Shown here in pieces: positions 1 to 10,811 of a DNA stretch of 64,000 nucleotides (position 1 is the stretch's first letter; the number at the start of each line of letters is the position of its first letter). The stretch lies in NCBI RefSeq assembly GCF_014635485.1, contig NZ_BMCX01000003.1, forward strand, positions 1 to 64,000, read 5' to 3'. Source of the stretch: Corynebacterium pelargi. Lineage in GTDB: Bacteria > Actinomycetota > Actinomycetes > Mycobacteriales > Mycobacteriaceae. The position numbers and the translations under genes were made by a program. Under the pieces are notes generated by a model that worked only from the letters and a program-made list of their open reading frames with translations, searched no databases and was not told where the DNA came from.

Positions 1-26
1 TACACACACCCCAACCAACACACAAA

Positions 27-56
27 CCCCCAGCTCAAACACACAAAAGCCGGGGG
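27..56 (-). terminator. Stem-loop downstream of tyrS
   Basis: Reading the minus strand, CCCCCGGCT pairs with AGCTGGGGG across a short loop, with one mismatched base pair (G opposite T). It is followed by TTTGTGTG, about 20 bases past the tyrS stop codon. This fits an intrinsic terminator with a poor T-tract. Confidence 0.5.
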
Positions 57-78
57 CGTGATGGAAAAGGAGCGAGAA

Positions 79-1338
79 CTACTCGCCGATTCTTGCTCCA
101 GCGAAGTTCTTCTTACCTTTACGCAGCACGAGCCAGGAGCCGTGCAAGAGATCCTCTTGAGATGCAACCCAGTCTTCGGATTCGATGCGCTGGTTGTTCA
201 CGTAGGCACCACCCTCCTTGATGGTTCGACGTGCAGCGCCCTTGGAAGCGGCGAGGTTGGCGTCGACAAGCAAATCCACAATCGAAGGCGTTGCATCTGC
301 CGGGTAGGACGCAATCGTGGTCTCTTGGAGCGAAGACGCAAGCGTGCGCTGGTCTAACTCTTCCAAGGATGCGCGGCCAAACAGTGCCTGAGCTGCAAGT
401 TCAACAGCCTTGGTGGCATCTTCACCGTGAACCAGGTTGGTCATTTCCTGAGCGAGTCGGCGCTGCGCTTCACGCATGTGCGGACGCTCCTGAACAGCCT
501 GTTCGTATTCCGCAATCTCTTCTTGGTTGAGGAAGGTAAACCAGCGAAGGTAATCGATCACCACCGAATCCCCGGCGTTGATGAAGTACTGGTACCAGGA
601 GTATGGGCTGGTCAGCTCGGGGTCGAGCCACAACTTGCCGCCACCGGTGGACTTGCCAAACTTCTGGCCATCGGCATCGGTAACCAAAGGCACAGTAAGG
701 CCGTGAACCTTTGCGCCATCGACGCGCCTATTGAGATCCACACCAGAAACGATATTGCCCCATTGATCGCCACCGCCGATCTGCAGTGTCACATCCTTGG
801 TGCGGCGCAAGTGCACGAAGTCATTGGCCTGGAGCAACATATAGGAAAACTCGGTGTAGGAAATGCCGTCGCTTTCCAAGCGACGCTTCACCGTATCCCT
901 ATCCAGCATGGTGTTCAGTGAGAAGTTCTTGCCCACATCGCGCAGGAACTCGATCACATTCATCTCGCCGGTCCAGTCGGCGTTATTCACCATCTCGGCT
1001 TTGCCGTCTTGGAAATCGACGAACCGCGAAATCTGCGTTTTGATGCTTTCCATGTTCTGCTCGACCTGCTCCTGGCTCAGCATCGAGCGCTCCCCCACAT
1101 CACGAGGATCACCGATCATGCCGGTGGCGCCACCTGCCAGAGCGAAGGGCTTATGTCCCGCCATCTGGAAGCGCTTCAGCATAATCAGCGGCACGAGGTG
1201 ACCTGCGTGGAGGGAAGATCCAGTGGGATCGAAACCGCAATAAAGAGCGATTGGTTGCTTGGTGTGCTCGCGCAACGCATCCACATCGGTGGAGTCATTG
1301 ATCAGGCCACGCCACAGCAGTTCATCGATGATATTCAA
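79..1338 (-). CDS. tyrS: Tyrosyl-tRNA synthetase
   Basis: Charges tRNA-Tyr with tyrosine in the cytoplasm (class I synthetase, TyrS type). The Rossmann domain carries the HIGH-type motif HAGH at residues 44-47, after GFDPTGSS. The KMSKS-type loop is KFGKS at 226-230, and the C-terminal 70 residues look like an S4 RNA-binding domain ([19 protein letters not shown]). The open frame extends 31 codons further upstream. The TTG at 1338 is chosen because AAAGGA precedes it and because it gives 419 residues, the normal family length. The upstream small Trm112-type gene is 67 bases away on the same strand and probably co-transcribed. Confidence 0.95.
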   Translation of the reverse strand: MNIIDELLWRGLINDSTDVDALREHTKQPIALYCGFDPTGSSLHAGHLVPLIMLKRFQMAGHKPFALAGGATGMIGDPRDVGERSMLSQEQVEQNMESIKTQISRFVDFQDGKAEMVNNADWTGEMNVIEFLRDVGKNFSLNTMLDRDTVKRRLESDGISYTEFSYMLLQANDFVHLRRTKDVTLQIGGGDQWGNIVSGVDLNRRVDGAKVHGLTVPLVTDADGQKFGKSTGGGKLWLDPELTSPYSWYQYFINAGDSVVIDYLRWFTFLNQEEIAEYEQAVQERPHMREAQRRLAQEMTNLVHGEDATKAVELAAQALFGRASLEELDQRTLASSLQETTIASYPADATPSIVDLLVDANLAASKGAARRTIKEGGAYVNNQRIESEDWVASQEDLLHGSWLVLRKGKKNFAGARIGE

Positions 1339-1405
1339 GGGTTGTCCTTTTAAAACTTGAGAAAATGTCGGATGCTCACGGCAGCTAGGAGAAAACTGTG
1401 AGGCT

Positions 1406-1576
1406 TTAAGACCAGGGTTGTGCTTGATCAATCAGCATGACCGGGATGCCATCTTCAATGGGATAGGCAATGCCCAAGCGGGGATTGAGCAGCACTGATT
1501 CCTGCTCGCGATATTCAAGCGGGCCGTGATCCTTTGGACACACCAGGATTTCTAGTAACTCAGGATCAATACTCAT
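1406..1576 (-). CDS. Trm112 family protein (small zinc-ribbon-like, 56 aa)
   Basis: A 56-residue protein beginning [18 protein letters not shown]. The pattern [16 protein letters not shown]...LxxxxLxIAYPIxDGIPVML is characteristic of the bacterial Trm112/YcaR (DUF343) family, whose members are small partners of methyltransferases or of unknown role. Only one Cys (in VCPKD) is retained, so a full four-Cys zinc site is not present; this is common in bacterial members. No Shine-Dalgarno is visible. A TAAGCT -10-like box at 1585-1590 ends 8 bases before the ATG, suggesting a leaderless mRNA that could continue into tyrS. The partner is unknown. Confidence 0.8.
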   Translation of the reverse strand: MSIDPELLEILVCPKDHGPLEYREQESVLLNPRLGIAYPIEDGIPVMLIDQAQPWS

Positions 1577-1584
1577 GGGTACAC

Positions 1585-1590
1585 AGCTTA
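1585..1590 (-). promoter_or_regulatory. -10 box of the Trm112-tyrS transcript
   Basis: TAAGCT on the minus strand fits TANNNT and lies 8 bases before the Trm112 ATG. No -35 or ribosome binding site is clear, so the promoter is inferred. Confidence 0.35.
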
Positions 1591-1628
1591 GCTTTCGGGT
1601 TTAAGAAGATGGTGAATGCAGAAGCCAA

Positions 1629-1675
1629 GGCCTCCCGATCCACCCCACAATAGTGGGGATTGAATCTCGGAGGCC
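1629..1675. other. Nested inverted repeat between argH and the Trm112 gene
   Basis: An outer perfect 7-bp stem (GGCCTCC / GGAGGCC) encloses an inner perfect 6-bp stem (CCCCAC / GTGGGG) with an AATA loop. It could be part of argH transcript termination or an upstream element of the following gene. No T-tract is present. Confidence 0.5.
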
Positions 1676-1706
1676 TGTGGTGCCAAAGCATATCTGGCGA
1701 GTTGTT

Positions 1707-1738
1707 GGTGCTAGACGCTGCGATGAAGCGCTAGCACC
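1707..1738 (-). terminator. Hairpin immediately after argH
   Basis: GGTGCTAG pairs perfectly with CTAGCACC 8 bases downstream of the argH stop. There is no U-rich tail on the minus strand, so this may be an mRNA 3' stabiliser or a Rho-assisted stop rather than a canonical terminator. Confidence 0.35.
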
Positions 1739-1745
1739 ACGGGCG

Positions 1746-3185
<1,440 letters not shown>

Positions 3186-4385
3186 TTACTGTGCCTCGCG
3201 GTCGCGCTTATTGGCGATCTTGGAGGAAAGGCCGTGGAGTTCCACGAAGCCCTTAGCCAGGGTCTGGTCGAAGGTATCGCCGGTGTCGTAGGTGGCGAGG
3301 TTGAAGTCGTACAGGGAGGAATCGGACTTACGGCCATTCACCGTGATCTTGCCGGCGTGCAGCACCAGGCGGATATCGCCCGAAACGTGTTCCTGGGTGG
3401 ATTCGATGAAGGCATCCAGCGAACGCTTCAGCGGTGCGTACCAGAGGCCGTCGTAGACCTCCTCAGACCAGCGTGCGTCGATCAGGCGCTTATAGCGAGC
3501 AAGCTCTCGTTCCACGGTGACATCTTCGAGTGCCTCGTGAGCGGCGATCAAGGTCATGGCACCGGGGGCTTCGTACACTTCGCGGGACTTGATGCCCACG
3601 AGTCGGTCTTCCACCATGTCCAAGCGGCCAACGCCCTGTGCACCTGCGCGACGGTTGAGCTCCTCGATGGCCTCGAGCACGCTGACCTTGCGGCCGTCGA
3701 TGGCTACCGGCACACCGGATTTGAAGGTGATGACGAGTTCATCGGGGGCGTTACCCAAGCCCGGATCCTCGGTATAAGCGTAGAGATCCTTTGTGGGTGG
3801 GTTCCAGAGATCCTCAAGGAAGCCGGTTTCTACCGCACGGCCCCACACGTTCTGGTCGATGGAGAACGGCGACTTCTTGGACTGCTCGATGGGCAGGTTG
3901 ATTTCTTCTGCGAAGGCGATGGCCTTATCGCGAGTCCAGGCGTAGTCACGCGCAGGAGCAATGATCTCCAGGTTTGGATCCAGGTTGCGGAAACCAACCT
4001 CGAAGCGGACCTGGTCATTGCCCTTACCGGTGCAACCGTGGGAGATGTGGGTGCCGCCGTGCTCTTGAGCGGCCTGCACGAGGTGCTTGACAATCAGAGG
4101 ACGGGAAATAGCAGATACCAGCGGGTACTGCTTCATGTACATACCGTTGGCCTTGATGGTGGGCAGGCAGTACTCTTCTGCGAACTCATCCTTGGCGTCG
4201 ATCACGATGGATTCGACTGCACCGCAGTCAAGGGCACGCTGGCGCACGGACTCCATATCCTCGCCGCCCTGGCCGAGGTCGAGCGATACGGCCACAACTT
4301 CGCCGCCGGTCATCTTGGCCAGGTAGGGAATGGCAACGGAGGTATCCAGACCACCGGAATATGCGAGAACTACGCGGTTGCTCAT
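3186..4385 (-). CDS. argG: Argininosuccinate synthase
   Basis: Condenses citrulline and aspartate with ATP to argininosuccinate. The N-type ATP pyrophosphatase motif AYSGGLDTS lies at residues 8-16. Family blocks [14 protein letters not shown] and EAPGAM are present, and the length of 399 residues is standard. The ATG has the strong ribosome binding site AAGGAG 11 bases upstream. The 122-bp gap to argR, rather than the short gaps within argJBDF, suggests that argGH has its own promoter, as known in Corynebacterium. Confidence 0.97.
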   Translation of the reverse strand: MSNRVVLAYSGGLDTSVAIPYLAKMTGGEVVAVSLDLGQGGEDMESVRQRALDCGAVESIVIDAKDEFAEEYCLPTIKANGMYMKQYPLVSAISRPLIVKHLVQAAQEHGGTHISHGCTGKGNDQVRFEVGFRNLDPNLEIIAPARDYAWTRDKAIAFAEEINLPIEQSKKSPFSIDQNVWGRAVETGFLEDLWNPPTKDLYAYTEDPGLGNAPDELVITFKSGVPVAIDGRKVSVLEAIEELNRRAGAQGVGRLDMVEDRLVGIKSREVYEAPGAMTLIAAHEALEDVTVERELARYKRLIDARWSEEVYDGLWYAPLKRSLDAFIESTQEHVSGDIRLVLHAGKITVNGRKSDSSLYDFNLATYDTGDTFDQTLAKGFVELHGLSSKIANKRDREAQ

Positions 4386-4421
4386 AAGAATGCTTGCTCC
4401 TTGAAAATATGTTTTAAGTGT

Positions 4422-4458
4422 TGAACATGGCTAATGCAGCGCTCAGTGCGTATGAACA
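4422..4458 (-). promoter_or_regulatory. Possible regulatory region of argGH
   Basis: Two copies of TGAACA (plus strand 4422-4427 and 4453-4458) lie 31 bp apart, about three helical turns, 37-73 bp upstream of the argG ATG. This spacing would suit a hexameric repressor such as ArgR, but the motif is not a proven ARG box; assignment is tentative. Confidence 0.25.
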
Positions 4459-4507
4459 CCGCAGCCAATCCTGTGGGGTTGGTTCGCCTGCTACTAGCAG
4501 TGGCAGT

Positions 4508-5023
4508 TTAGCGCTCGTGGTAAATATCTTGAGGCAACGCGTCGAATTCGCGCTGCGTCATGTGCGTGATGAGGTCTTTGCCGTTGAGCGGGTCGCGGGC
4601 CAAGACGAATACTGTGTCGTCGCCGGCAATCGTGCCAACGACTTCCTCCATGCCTACGCGGTCGATGAAAGAAGCCAAGAACGGTGCGGCTCCTGGTGGT
4701 GTGCGCAGCACCGCCATATTGGCGGAGTGATCGATGGAAACCAGGAGTTCATCGAGCATTTTCCTGAGCTTTTCGCGCACACCGGCCGTTTCCGCCAGTG
4801 ACACTTCCTCGGCACCAATGACGTAGTATCCGCGTCCGCCTTCTGGGCGAAATTTCCTTGCACCAAGTTCATCCAGGTCGCGCGAGAGCGTACCTTGGGT
4901 GATTTTGACACCCTTTGCTTCCAGCAGCTCAGAGAGCTCCATCTGGCTATGCACGCGGTTTTGCTGCAGGATGTCAACGATCAGCGTTTGGCGAACGGTG
5001 CGCGTTATCGGGCTTCGAGGCAT
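4508..5023 (-). CDS. argR: Arginine repressor ArgR
   Basis: Arginine-responsive hexameric repressor of the arg genes. The N-terminal winged-helix domain (about residues 8-75) contains [13 protein letters not shown], the recognition helix region. The C-terminal oligomerisation and arginine-binding domain contains ASFIDR and [11 protein letters not shown]. The ATG at 5023 is preferred to an in-frame TTG one codon earlier; no strong ribosome binding site is seen for either. It sits inside the arg cluster between argF and argG, the usual corynebacterial arrangement. Confidence 0.95.
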   Translation of the reverse strand: MPRSPITRTVRQTLIVDILQQNRVHSQMELSELLEAKGVKITQGTLSRDLDELGARKFRPEGGRGYYVIGAEEVSLAETAGVREKLRKMLDELLVSIDHSANMAVLRTPPGAAPFLASFIDRVGMEEVVGTIAGDDTVFVLARDPLNGKDLITHMTQREFDALPQDIYHER

Positions 5024-5094
5024 CAATCATCACTTTCTGCGACTCGCAGGTGTATTTGGGTGAACACTCCACAGGATGTCTACAAATAGGGCGC

Positions 5095-5129
5095 TTGAAT
5101 ATTGGCATCGGATGTATCCAATATTTCAA
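5095..5129. promoter_or_regulatory. AT-rich inverted repeat between argF and argR
   Basis: TTGAATATTGG at 5095-5105 is mirrored by CCAATATTTCAA at 5118-5129 (one extra T) around a 12-bp centre. It stands out in a GC-richer neighbourhood, about 70 bp upstream of argR and 45 bp past the argF stop. TGAAT/ATTTCA half-sites resemble ARG-box halves, so an argR autoregulatory operator or an mRNA stem-loop are both possible. Confidence 0.4.
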
Positions 5130-5175
5130 TCCACCTTATTTTATTCTATTTCTGCAGAAATACACAAGAGTTGTG

Positions 5176-6144
<969 letters not shown>

Positions 6145-7329
6145 TTATTCTCCTTGAGCTGCGCTGATCGCCTTGGCCAATCGGGTGACGGCTGCTTCTA
6201 ATTCCTCTTGAGTAATCACCAGTGGCGGGGTGAGGCGGATGACGTTGTCTGCTGGGTTATTCAGAATCAGCCCCTGCGCTAACCCCTCGGCAACCACCTG
6301 TTTGGCGATGGGTGCATCGAGTACTACACCGAGCATCAACCCGCGGCCACGCACCAGGGAAACACCAGGGATCTGCTCGATGGCCTTGCTCAAGTACTCC
6401 CCTTTTGCTTTGACCTGCTCAAGGAAATCGGCGTCGAGCTCTTTGAGCACCGCCGTTGCTGCAGCACATGCAACAGGGTTGCCACCGAAGGTGGTGCCAT
6501 GGGCGCCCGGTTGCATGAGCTCTGCTGCCTTGCCTTGCGCCAGCACTGCCCCGATTGGCAGGCCTGCACCTAGGCCCTTGGCCATGGTGACCACATCGGG
6601 GACTACCTGGGCATGCTCAAAAGCAAAGAAATCGCCGGTGCGTCCGGCGCCAGTTTGCACCTCATCGACGATCATGAGAATGCCGTGGGCGTCGCAAAGC
6701 TCTCTTACGCCTTCGAGGAAGCCCTCGGGTGCCGGGATAACCCCGGTCTCGCCTTGGATAGGCTCAAGGAAAATGGCCGCAACATCATCGGGGTCGGTGG
6801 CAACCATGGAACGCAAAACCTCAAGGTCGCCATAAGGGTAGAACTCCACGTCCGGAAGCAGCGGGCGGAAGGGGCGCTGTTTTGCCGGTTGCCCCGTGAT
6901 GGAAAGCGCGCCTAAAGTCCTGCCATGAAATCCGTGCTGAGCGGCCAATACGCGCCTCTTGGAACTGAGTTTGGCAATTTTTAATGCGGCCTCATTTGCC
7001 TCGGTTCCGGAATTGCAAAAGAACGCCTTCACGTCCTCGCGATCCGGAGCAAAGCGCTGGCGCAGTTGCTCGGCTACCTCAATGACTGGCTGGGAGGCAA
7101 AGAGGTTTGAAACGTGGCCGAGCGTGGACACCTGCGCCTGCACGGCTTCGATCACAGCCGGGTGGGCATGGCCAAGGGAATTGACCGCGATGCCGGCGAG
7201 CATATCGATATATTCTTTGCCCTCGGCATCAACGACCTTCGCTCCCCTGCCCTCAACCAAGGCGACGGCAGGAGTGCCGTAGGTATTCATCAATGATGCA
7301 GACCAGCGTTGCTGCAATGTTTCGCTCAT
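6145..7329 (-). CDS. argD: Acetylornithine aminotransferase
   Basis: Class III PLP aminotransferase converting N-acetylglutamate semialdehyde to N-acetylornithine. The PLP-lysine block [14 protein letters not shown], the [12 protein letters not shown] metal/PLP-phosphate region and [10 protein letters not shown] are all visible. Its ATG overlaps the argB stop codon by ATGA, indicating translational coupling. The length of 394 residues fits the family. Confidence 0.96.
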   Translation of the reverse strand: MSETLQQRWSASLMNTYGTPAVALVEGRGAKVVDAEGKEYIDMLAGIAVNSLGHAHPAVIEAVQAQVSTLGHVSNLFASQPVIEVAEQLRQRFAPDREDVKAFFCNSGTEANEAALKIAKLSSKRRVLAAQHGFHGRTLGALSITGQPAKQRPFRPLLPDVEFYPYGDLEVLRSMVATDPDDVAAIFLEPIQGETGVIPAPEGFLEGVRELCDAHGILMIVDEVQTGAGRTGDFFAFEHAQVVPDVVTMAKGLGAGLPIGAVLAQGKAAELMQPGAHGTTFGGNPVACAAATAVLKELDADFLEQVKAKGEYLSKAIEQIPGVSLVRGRGLMLGVVLDAPIAKQVVAEGLAQGLILNNPADNVIRLTPPLVITQEELEAAVTRLAKAISAAQGE

Positions 7330-8300
7330 GGCTGTACTCCTTGCTCCTCAGCTTCGCGGTAGAGCGGCTCGGGAAGTTTATGCACATTGTCATCAGAGTC
7401 GCTAATAACCATCGTGCCGATACCGCCGGAGGTCAGCAGCTCCAGCAGCACCGAGTGCGCCACGCGCCCATCAATCACGTGGGCCGCATCCACGCCCGCT
7501 TCCACAGCGTGCAGACAACTTTCCATCTTCGGAATCATGCCGGAATCCAGGCCACTAAGAATCTTGGCAAGGTCGCCGACGCGGATCATGGATGCAAGCG
7601 AGCTGCGATCGGGCCAGTCGGTGTAAAGGCCTTCGACGTTGGTCAGGATCATCAGACGCTCAGCACCCAGTGCTGCTGCAAGAGCCCCGGCAGCAGTATC
7701 GGCGTTGATGTTATACACTTCACCGTCTTCACCAGGGGCGATAGTGGAGACTACGGGGATGCGGCCGGCTTCGATAATGTCGTTGATCGCGCTGGCATCT
7801 ACATGGGTGATATTGCCAACTTGGCCAATATCCGTCATTTCACCGGCGACATCGATCAGTCGCTTTTCGGCTCTAAACAGCCCGGCGTCTTCGCCGGACA
7901 TGCCCACCGCATAAGGCCCGTGGGAGTTAATCAAGCCCACCAAGTCGCGGCCAACCTGCCCAAAGAGCACCATGCGCACCACGTCCATGACCTCAGGGGT
8001 GGTGACGCGGAAGCCACCTTTGAATTCCCCTTCGAGCCCTAAGCGTTTGAGCATGGCGGAAATTTGGGGGCCACCACCGTGGACGACCACGGGTTTTGCT
8101 CCCACGGTGCGCAGGAAGACCATATCGGCCGCAAATGCGGCTTTTAGGTCCTCATCCACCATGGCGTTGCCACCGTATTTCACCACCACGATTTTGTCGC
8201 GGAAGTGTTGGAGCCAAGGCAGAGCCTCTGCAAGCACATGGGCTCGCAGTTGCGGGGTCAAGGTTGGCTCATCGCTGTTGGAATGTTCGCTTGTGCTCAT
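7326..8300 (-). CDS. argB: N-acetylglutamate kinase
   Basis: Phosphorylates N-acetylglutamate (amino acid kinase fold) and is usually the arginine-feedback-inhibited step in corynebacteria (family knowledge). The phosphate-binding sequence VKYGGNAM follows an N-terminal helix of about 35 residues. HGGGPQI and the C-terminal nucleotide region (SGGIGTMVI) are present. The N-terminal extension before VKYGG is the helix that hexameric, arginine-sensitive NAGKs carry. Confidence 0.96.
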   Translation of the reverse strand: MSTSEHSNSDEPTLTPQLRAHVLAEALPWLQHFRDKIVVVKYGGNAMVDEDLKAAFAADMVFLRTVGAKPVVVHGGGPQISAMLKRLGLEGEFKGGFRVTTPEVMDVVRMVLFGQVGRDLVGLINSHGPYAVGMSGEDAGLFRAEKRLIDVAGEMTDIGQVGNITHVDASAINDIIEAGRIPVVSTIAPGEDGEVYNINADTAAGALAAALGAERLMILTNVEGLYTDWPDRSSLASMIRVGDLAKILSGLDSGMIPKMESCLHAVEAGVDAAHVIDGRVAHSVLLELLTSGGIGTMVISDSDDNVHKLPEPLYREAEEQGVQP

Positions 8301-8310
8301 CGTGTCTTCT

Positions 8311-8365
8311 TTCGGCGCTCGTTGCTACAGCGCTCCATCGTTCGGCGCTCGTCGCTACAGCGCTC
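8311..8365. repeat. Tandem 25-bp repeat between argJ and argB
   Basis: Two 25-bp copies starting TTCGGCGCTCGT at 8311 and 8341 (period 30, one mismatch), with a partial third start TTCGGCGCG at 8379. They fill most of the 90-bp argJ-argB gap, which is otherwise unusually long for this cluster. Transcribed as minus-strand RNA, each copy carries the self-complementary core AGCGCT. Confidence 0.6.
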
Positions 8366-8390
8366 AGTCTTTTTGTCCTTCGGCGCGGAG

Positions 8391-9569
8391 CTAGGAGGAG
8401 TATGCGGAGTTGATTTCTACATAGGCGTGGCTCAAGTCGGTGGTACGCACGAAGGCCTCGCCTGTTCCTCCTGTACCGAGGTCAACGCGCACATCGATAT
8501 CTGCCCCGCTGAGGTCAACATCTCGGGCTCCTGGTGCGCCGGTGCTGCCGAGGCATACTGGTTGATCGTTAAACCAGACCGAGATATTTTCGGGATCCAT
8601 CGCGGCATCGGCCATTCCCACGGCGGCAAGCACGCGCCCCCAGTTCGGGTCTGAGCCGAACATGGCGCATTTGAATAGGTTGTCCCTACCGATGGTGCGC
8701 GCTGCTGCAAGGGCTTGTGCATCGCTATCGGTACCCGTGACGGTGATCCGCACGCGCTTGGTTACGCCCTCGGCATCGGCTTGGAGCTGATTAGCCAGAT
8801 CTGCGCAAGCCTTCAAGACGGCCGCTTCGAATGCTTCAACGCTCGGGGTGACACCCGATGCCCCATTGGCCAGCAGCAACACGGTGTCGTTGGTGGAGGT
8901 AGAACCGTCCACGTCAAGGGTATTGAAGGTCACTGCCACGGCCTTGGCCAAGGCTTGTTGCGCTACTTCTTGGCTTATCGACGCATCAGTGGTCAAACAC
9001 ACCAGCATGGTGGCGAGCGAGGGCGCCATCATGCCAACGCCCTTGCCCATGCCGCCAAGGACCCAACCATCGCCTTGGACGAGCGTTTCCTTGCGTACCG
9101 TGTCGGTGGTCATGATGGCCGTTGCCGCATCATGGCCGGCTTCTGGGGATGCTGCGAGTGCAGGGGCAGCCTGATCGATGCCACTGAGCAGGCGTTGCAT
9201 GGGCAGCAATTCTCCGATGAGCCCCGTGGAGCATGCGGCGATGCGATCGGCGGCGATACCGAGCGTTGCGGCGAGGTGCTCAACGCTTTGGGCGCAGTCT
9301 TGATCGCCTTGGGTGCCGTTGCAGGCATTGGCATTGCCTGCGTTGAACAGCACGGCTTCGAGCGTGCCATCTGCCACTGCCTTCTTTGACCACTTCACAG
9401 GCGAAGCCACTACTCGATTTCGGGTGAACACTCCTGCCGCGGTGTATTCAGGGCCGAGGTTTCGAACGATGGCGAGGTCGGTATTGCCCGAGGGCTTGAT
9501 GCCAGCAGCAATACCGACTGCAGCGAATCCTTGGGCTGCGGTCACGCCGGTAGCGGTGTCAGATGACAT
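8391..9569 (-). CDS. argJ: Glutamate N-acetyltransferase / ornithine acetyltransferase
   Basis: Transfers acetyl from N-acetylornithine to glutamate, closing the cyclic arginine pathway. It belongs to the self-cleaving Ntn-hydrolase-like ArgJ family. The autocleavage region [14 protein letters not shown] is present; cleavage is expected between Ala and Thr. The ATG at 9569 is chosen over an upstream in-frame start because CAAGGAG lies 5 bases before it. The length is 392 residues. Confidence 0.96.
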   Translation of the reverse strand: MSSDTATGVTAAQGFAAVGIAAGIKPSGNTDLAIVRNLGPEYTAAGVFTRNRVVASPVKWSKKAVADGTLEAVLFNAGNANACNGTQGDQDCAQSVEHLAATLGIAADRIAACSTGLIGELLPMQRLLSGIDQAAPALAASPEAGHDAATAIMTTDTVRKETLVQGDGWVLGGMGKGVGMMAPSLATMLVCLTTDASISQEVAQQALAKAVAVTFNTLDVDGSTSTNDTVLLLANGASGVTPSVEAFEAAVLKACADLANQLQADAEGVTKRVRITVTGTDSDAQALAAARTIGRDNLFKCAMFGSDPNWGRVLAAVGMADAAMDPENISVWFNDQPVCLGSTGAPGARDVDLSGADIDVRVDLGTGGTGEAFVRTTDLSHAYVEINSAYSS

Positions 9570-9628
9570 GGATACTCCTTGAGGGAAGAACAATCTTGGT
9601 GATTGCGGTGTAAAGATGCTCCTGGTGT

Positions 9629-10696
9629 TTATGGTGCCACGCCGGCAATAGCGAGGCCGGCAGTTTCCTCATAACCCAGGCTAATATTCATGCACTGCAC
9701 TGCCGCACCAGCAGTGCCTTTGCAGAGATTATCGATGGCGGACGTCAGCAGCACCGTGCCTGCTTTGTTATCTACTTCTACCTGCACGTGACAGGCATTC
9801 GATCCCACGACCGACTGGGTTTGAGGCTGCTGGCCTGCGGGAAGCAGATGCACGAAAGGCTCATCGGCATAGGCCTGCTCATAGGCTGCACGCACACTGG
9901 CCTCATCAGCGCCATCGGCGAGCAATGCGGTGGCGGTGCTCAAGATGCCTCGGGGCAAAGGCGCAAGCACGGGAGTAAAACTCAAGGCGATGTCCTTGCC
10001 ACCTACGGCGCAAAGATTCTGCACGATTTCTGGGTTATGGCGGTGTTTGCCAGCGGTGTTATATGCCTTCAGCGAGCCCATGGTTTCAGAGCCGAGCAAC
10101 CCTACCGAGGCTTTCTTTCCGCCACCGGATACCCCGGTGATGGATACGACGTTGATCTGGGATTGGATTAATCCACTTGCAACTGCTGGCCAGAGCGCCA
10201 AGGTGGCGCCGGTTGGGAAGCATCCTGGAATTGCTACCCGCTTGCTCTTGGCAATTGCCTCGCGCCCACCGGGCATCTCAGGGATGCCATAGGGCCAGGA
10301 TCCTGCATAGGTTCCGCCGTAGTATTCCTCCCAGTCTTCAGCATTGCGCAGACGGAAATCGGCAGCGCAGTCGATCACCAGCGTTTCTTCTGGCAGTTGT
10401 TGCGCGATGACGGCGGAGTGTCCGTGCGGAAGGCCGAGAAAGACCACATCGTGTTCGCGCAATTTATCAATATCGCTTGCTTCGATCTCGCGGTGAGCAA
10501 GCTGCGGCAAATGGGGCATGGCTTCTGCCACGCTGGTGCCTGCTGAGCTGCCCGCCATGAGCGCGCCAATGCTGAGTTTGCCTTGGAGATACGCTGGGTG
10601 CTGCAGCAGGAGCCTTAAAACTTCTCCCCCGGCGTAGCCGGTGGCGCCCACTACGGCTACCCGCAGTGGATGATCGCTGGAATTCGAAGCATTCAT
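9629..10696 (-). CDS. argC: N-acetyl-gamma-glutamyl-phosphate reductase
   Basis: NADPH-dependent reduction of N-acetylglutamyl phosphate. The nucleotide-binding start [16 protein letters not shown] and the active-site Cys in IPGCFPTGA are clear. It is the first gene of the arg operon. The ATG at 10696 has no ribosome binding site and follows a TATAGT box by 8 bases, so translation probably starts at the very 5' end of the mRNA. A TTG two codons upstream is the less likely start. Confidence 0.95.
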   Translation of the reverse strand: MNASNSSDHPLRVAVVGATGYAGGEVLRLLLQHPAYLQGKLSIGALMAGSSAGTSVAEAMPHLPQLAHREIEASDIDKLREHDVVFLGLPHGHSAVIAQQLPEETLVIDCAADFRLRNAEDWEEYYGGTYAGSWPYGIPEMPGGREAIAKSKRVAIPGCFPTGATLALWPAVASGLIQSQINVVSITGVSGGGKKASVGLLGSETMGSLKAYNTAGKHRHNPEIVQNLCAVGGKDIALSFTPVLAPLPRGILSTATALLADGADEASVRAAYEQAYADEPFVHLLPAGQQPQTQSVVGSNACHVQVEVDNKAGTVLLTSAIDNLCKGTAGAAVQCMNISLGYEETAGLAIAGVAP

Positions 10697-10704
10697 ACTC
10701 AAGA

Positions 10705-10732
10705 ACTATACACTTTATGCAGTCATAAACAA
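10705..10732 (-). promoter_or_regulatory. arg operon promoter with ARG-box-like half-sites
   Basis: On the minus strand TTGTTT (10727-10732), a 16-bp spacer and TATAGT (10705-10710) precede argC. TGCATAAA lies inside the spacer (10714-10721) and TGCATAAT sits further upstream (10754-10761). TTGCATA-type halves are known from mycobacterial ArgR operators, so repressor binding between -35 and -10 is a reasonable inference. Confidence 0.5.
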
Positions 10733-10760
10733 TTTATTTGCCGTTCGTGGCAGATTATGC

Positions 10761-10789
10761 AAAACGCCCATGCCATCACGGCATGGGCG
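10761..10789 (-). terminator. pheT intrinsic terminator
   Basis: A perfect 10-bp stem CGCCCATGCC / GGCATGGGCG with a five-base loop is followed on the minus strand by TTTT, 23 bases after the pheT stop. It insulates pheST from the arg operon. Confidence 0.9.
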
Positions 10790-10811
10790 AAGCGAAGGTT
10801 TCGATCAACCT

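Noticed and set aside
3234..4424. Long plus-strand frame (396 codons) opposite argG
   Set aside because: Antisense shadow of argG with no family similarity; argG is unambiguous.
8311..8365. CRISPR-like array
   Set aside because: Only two copies with a 5-bp spacer and no cas genes; a simple tandem repeat.
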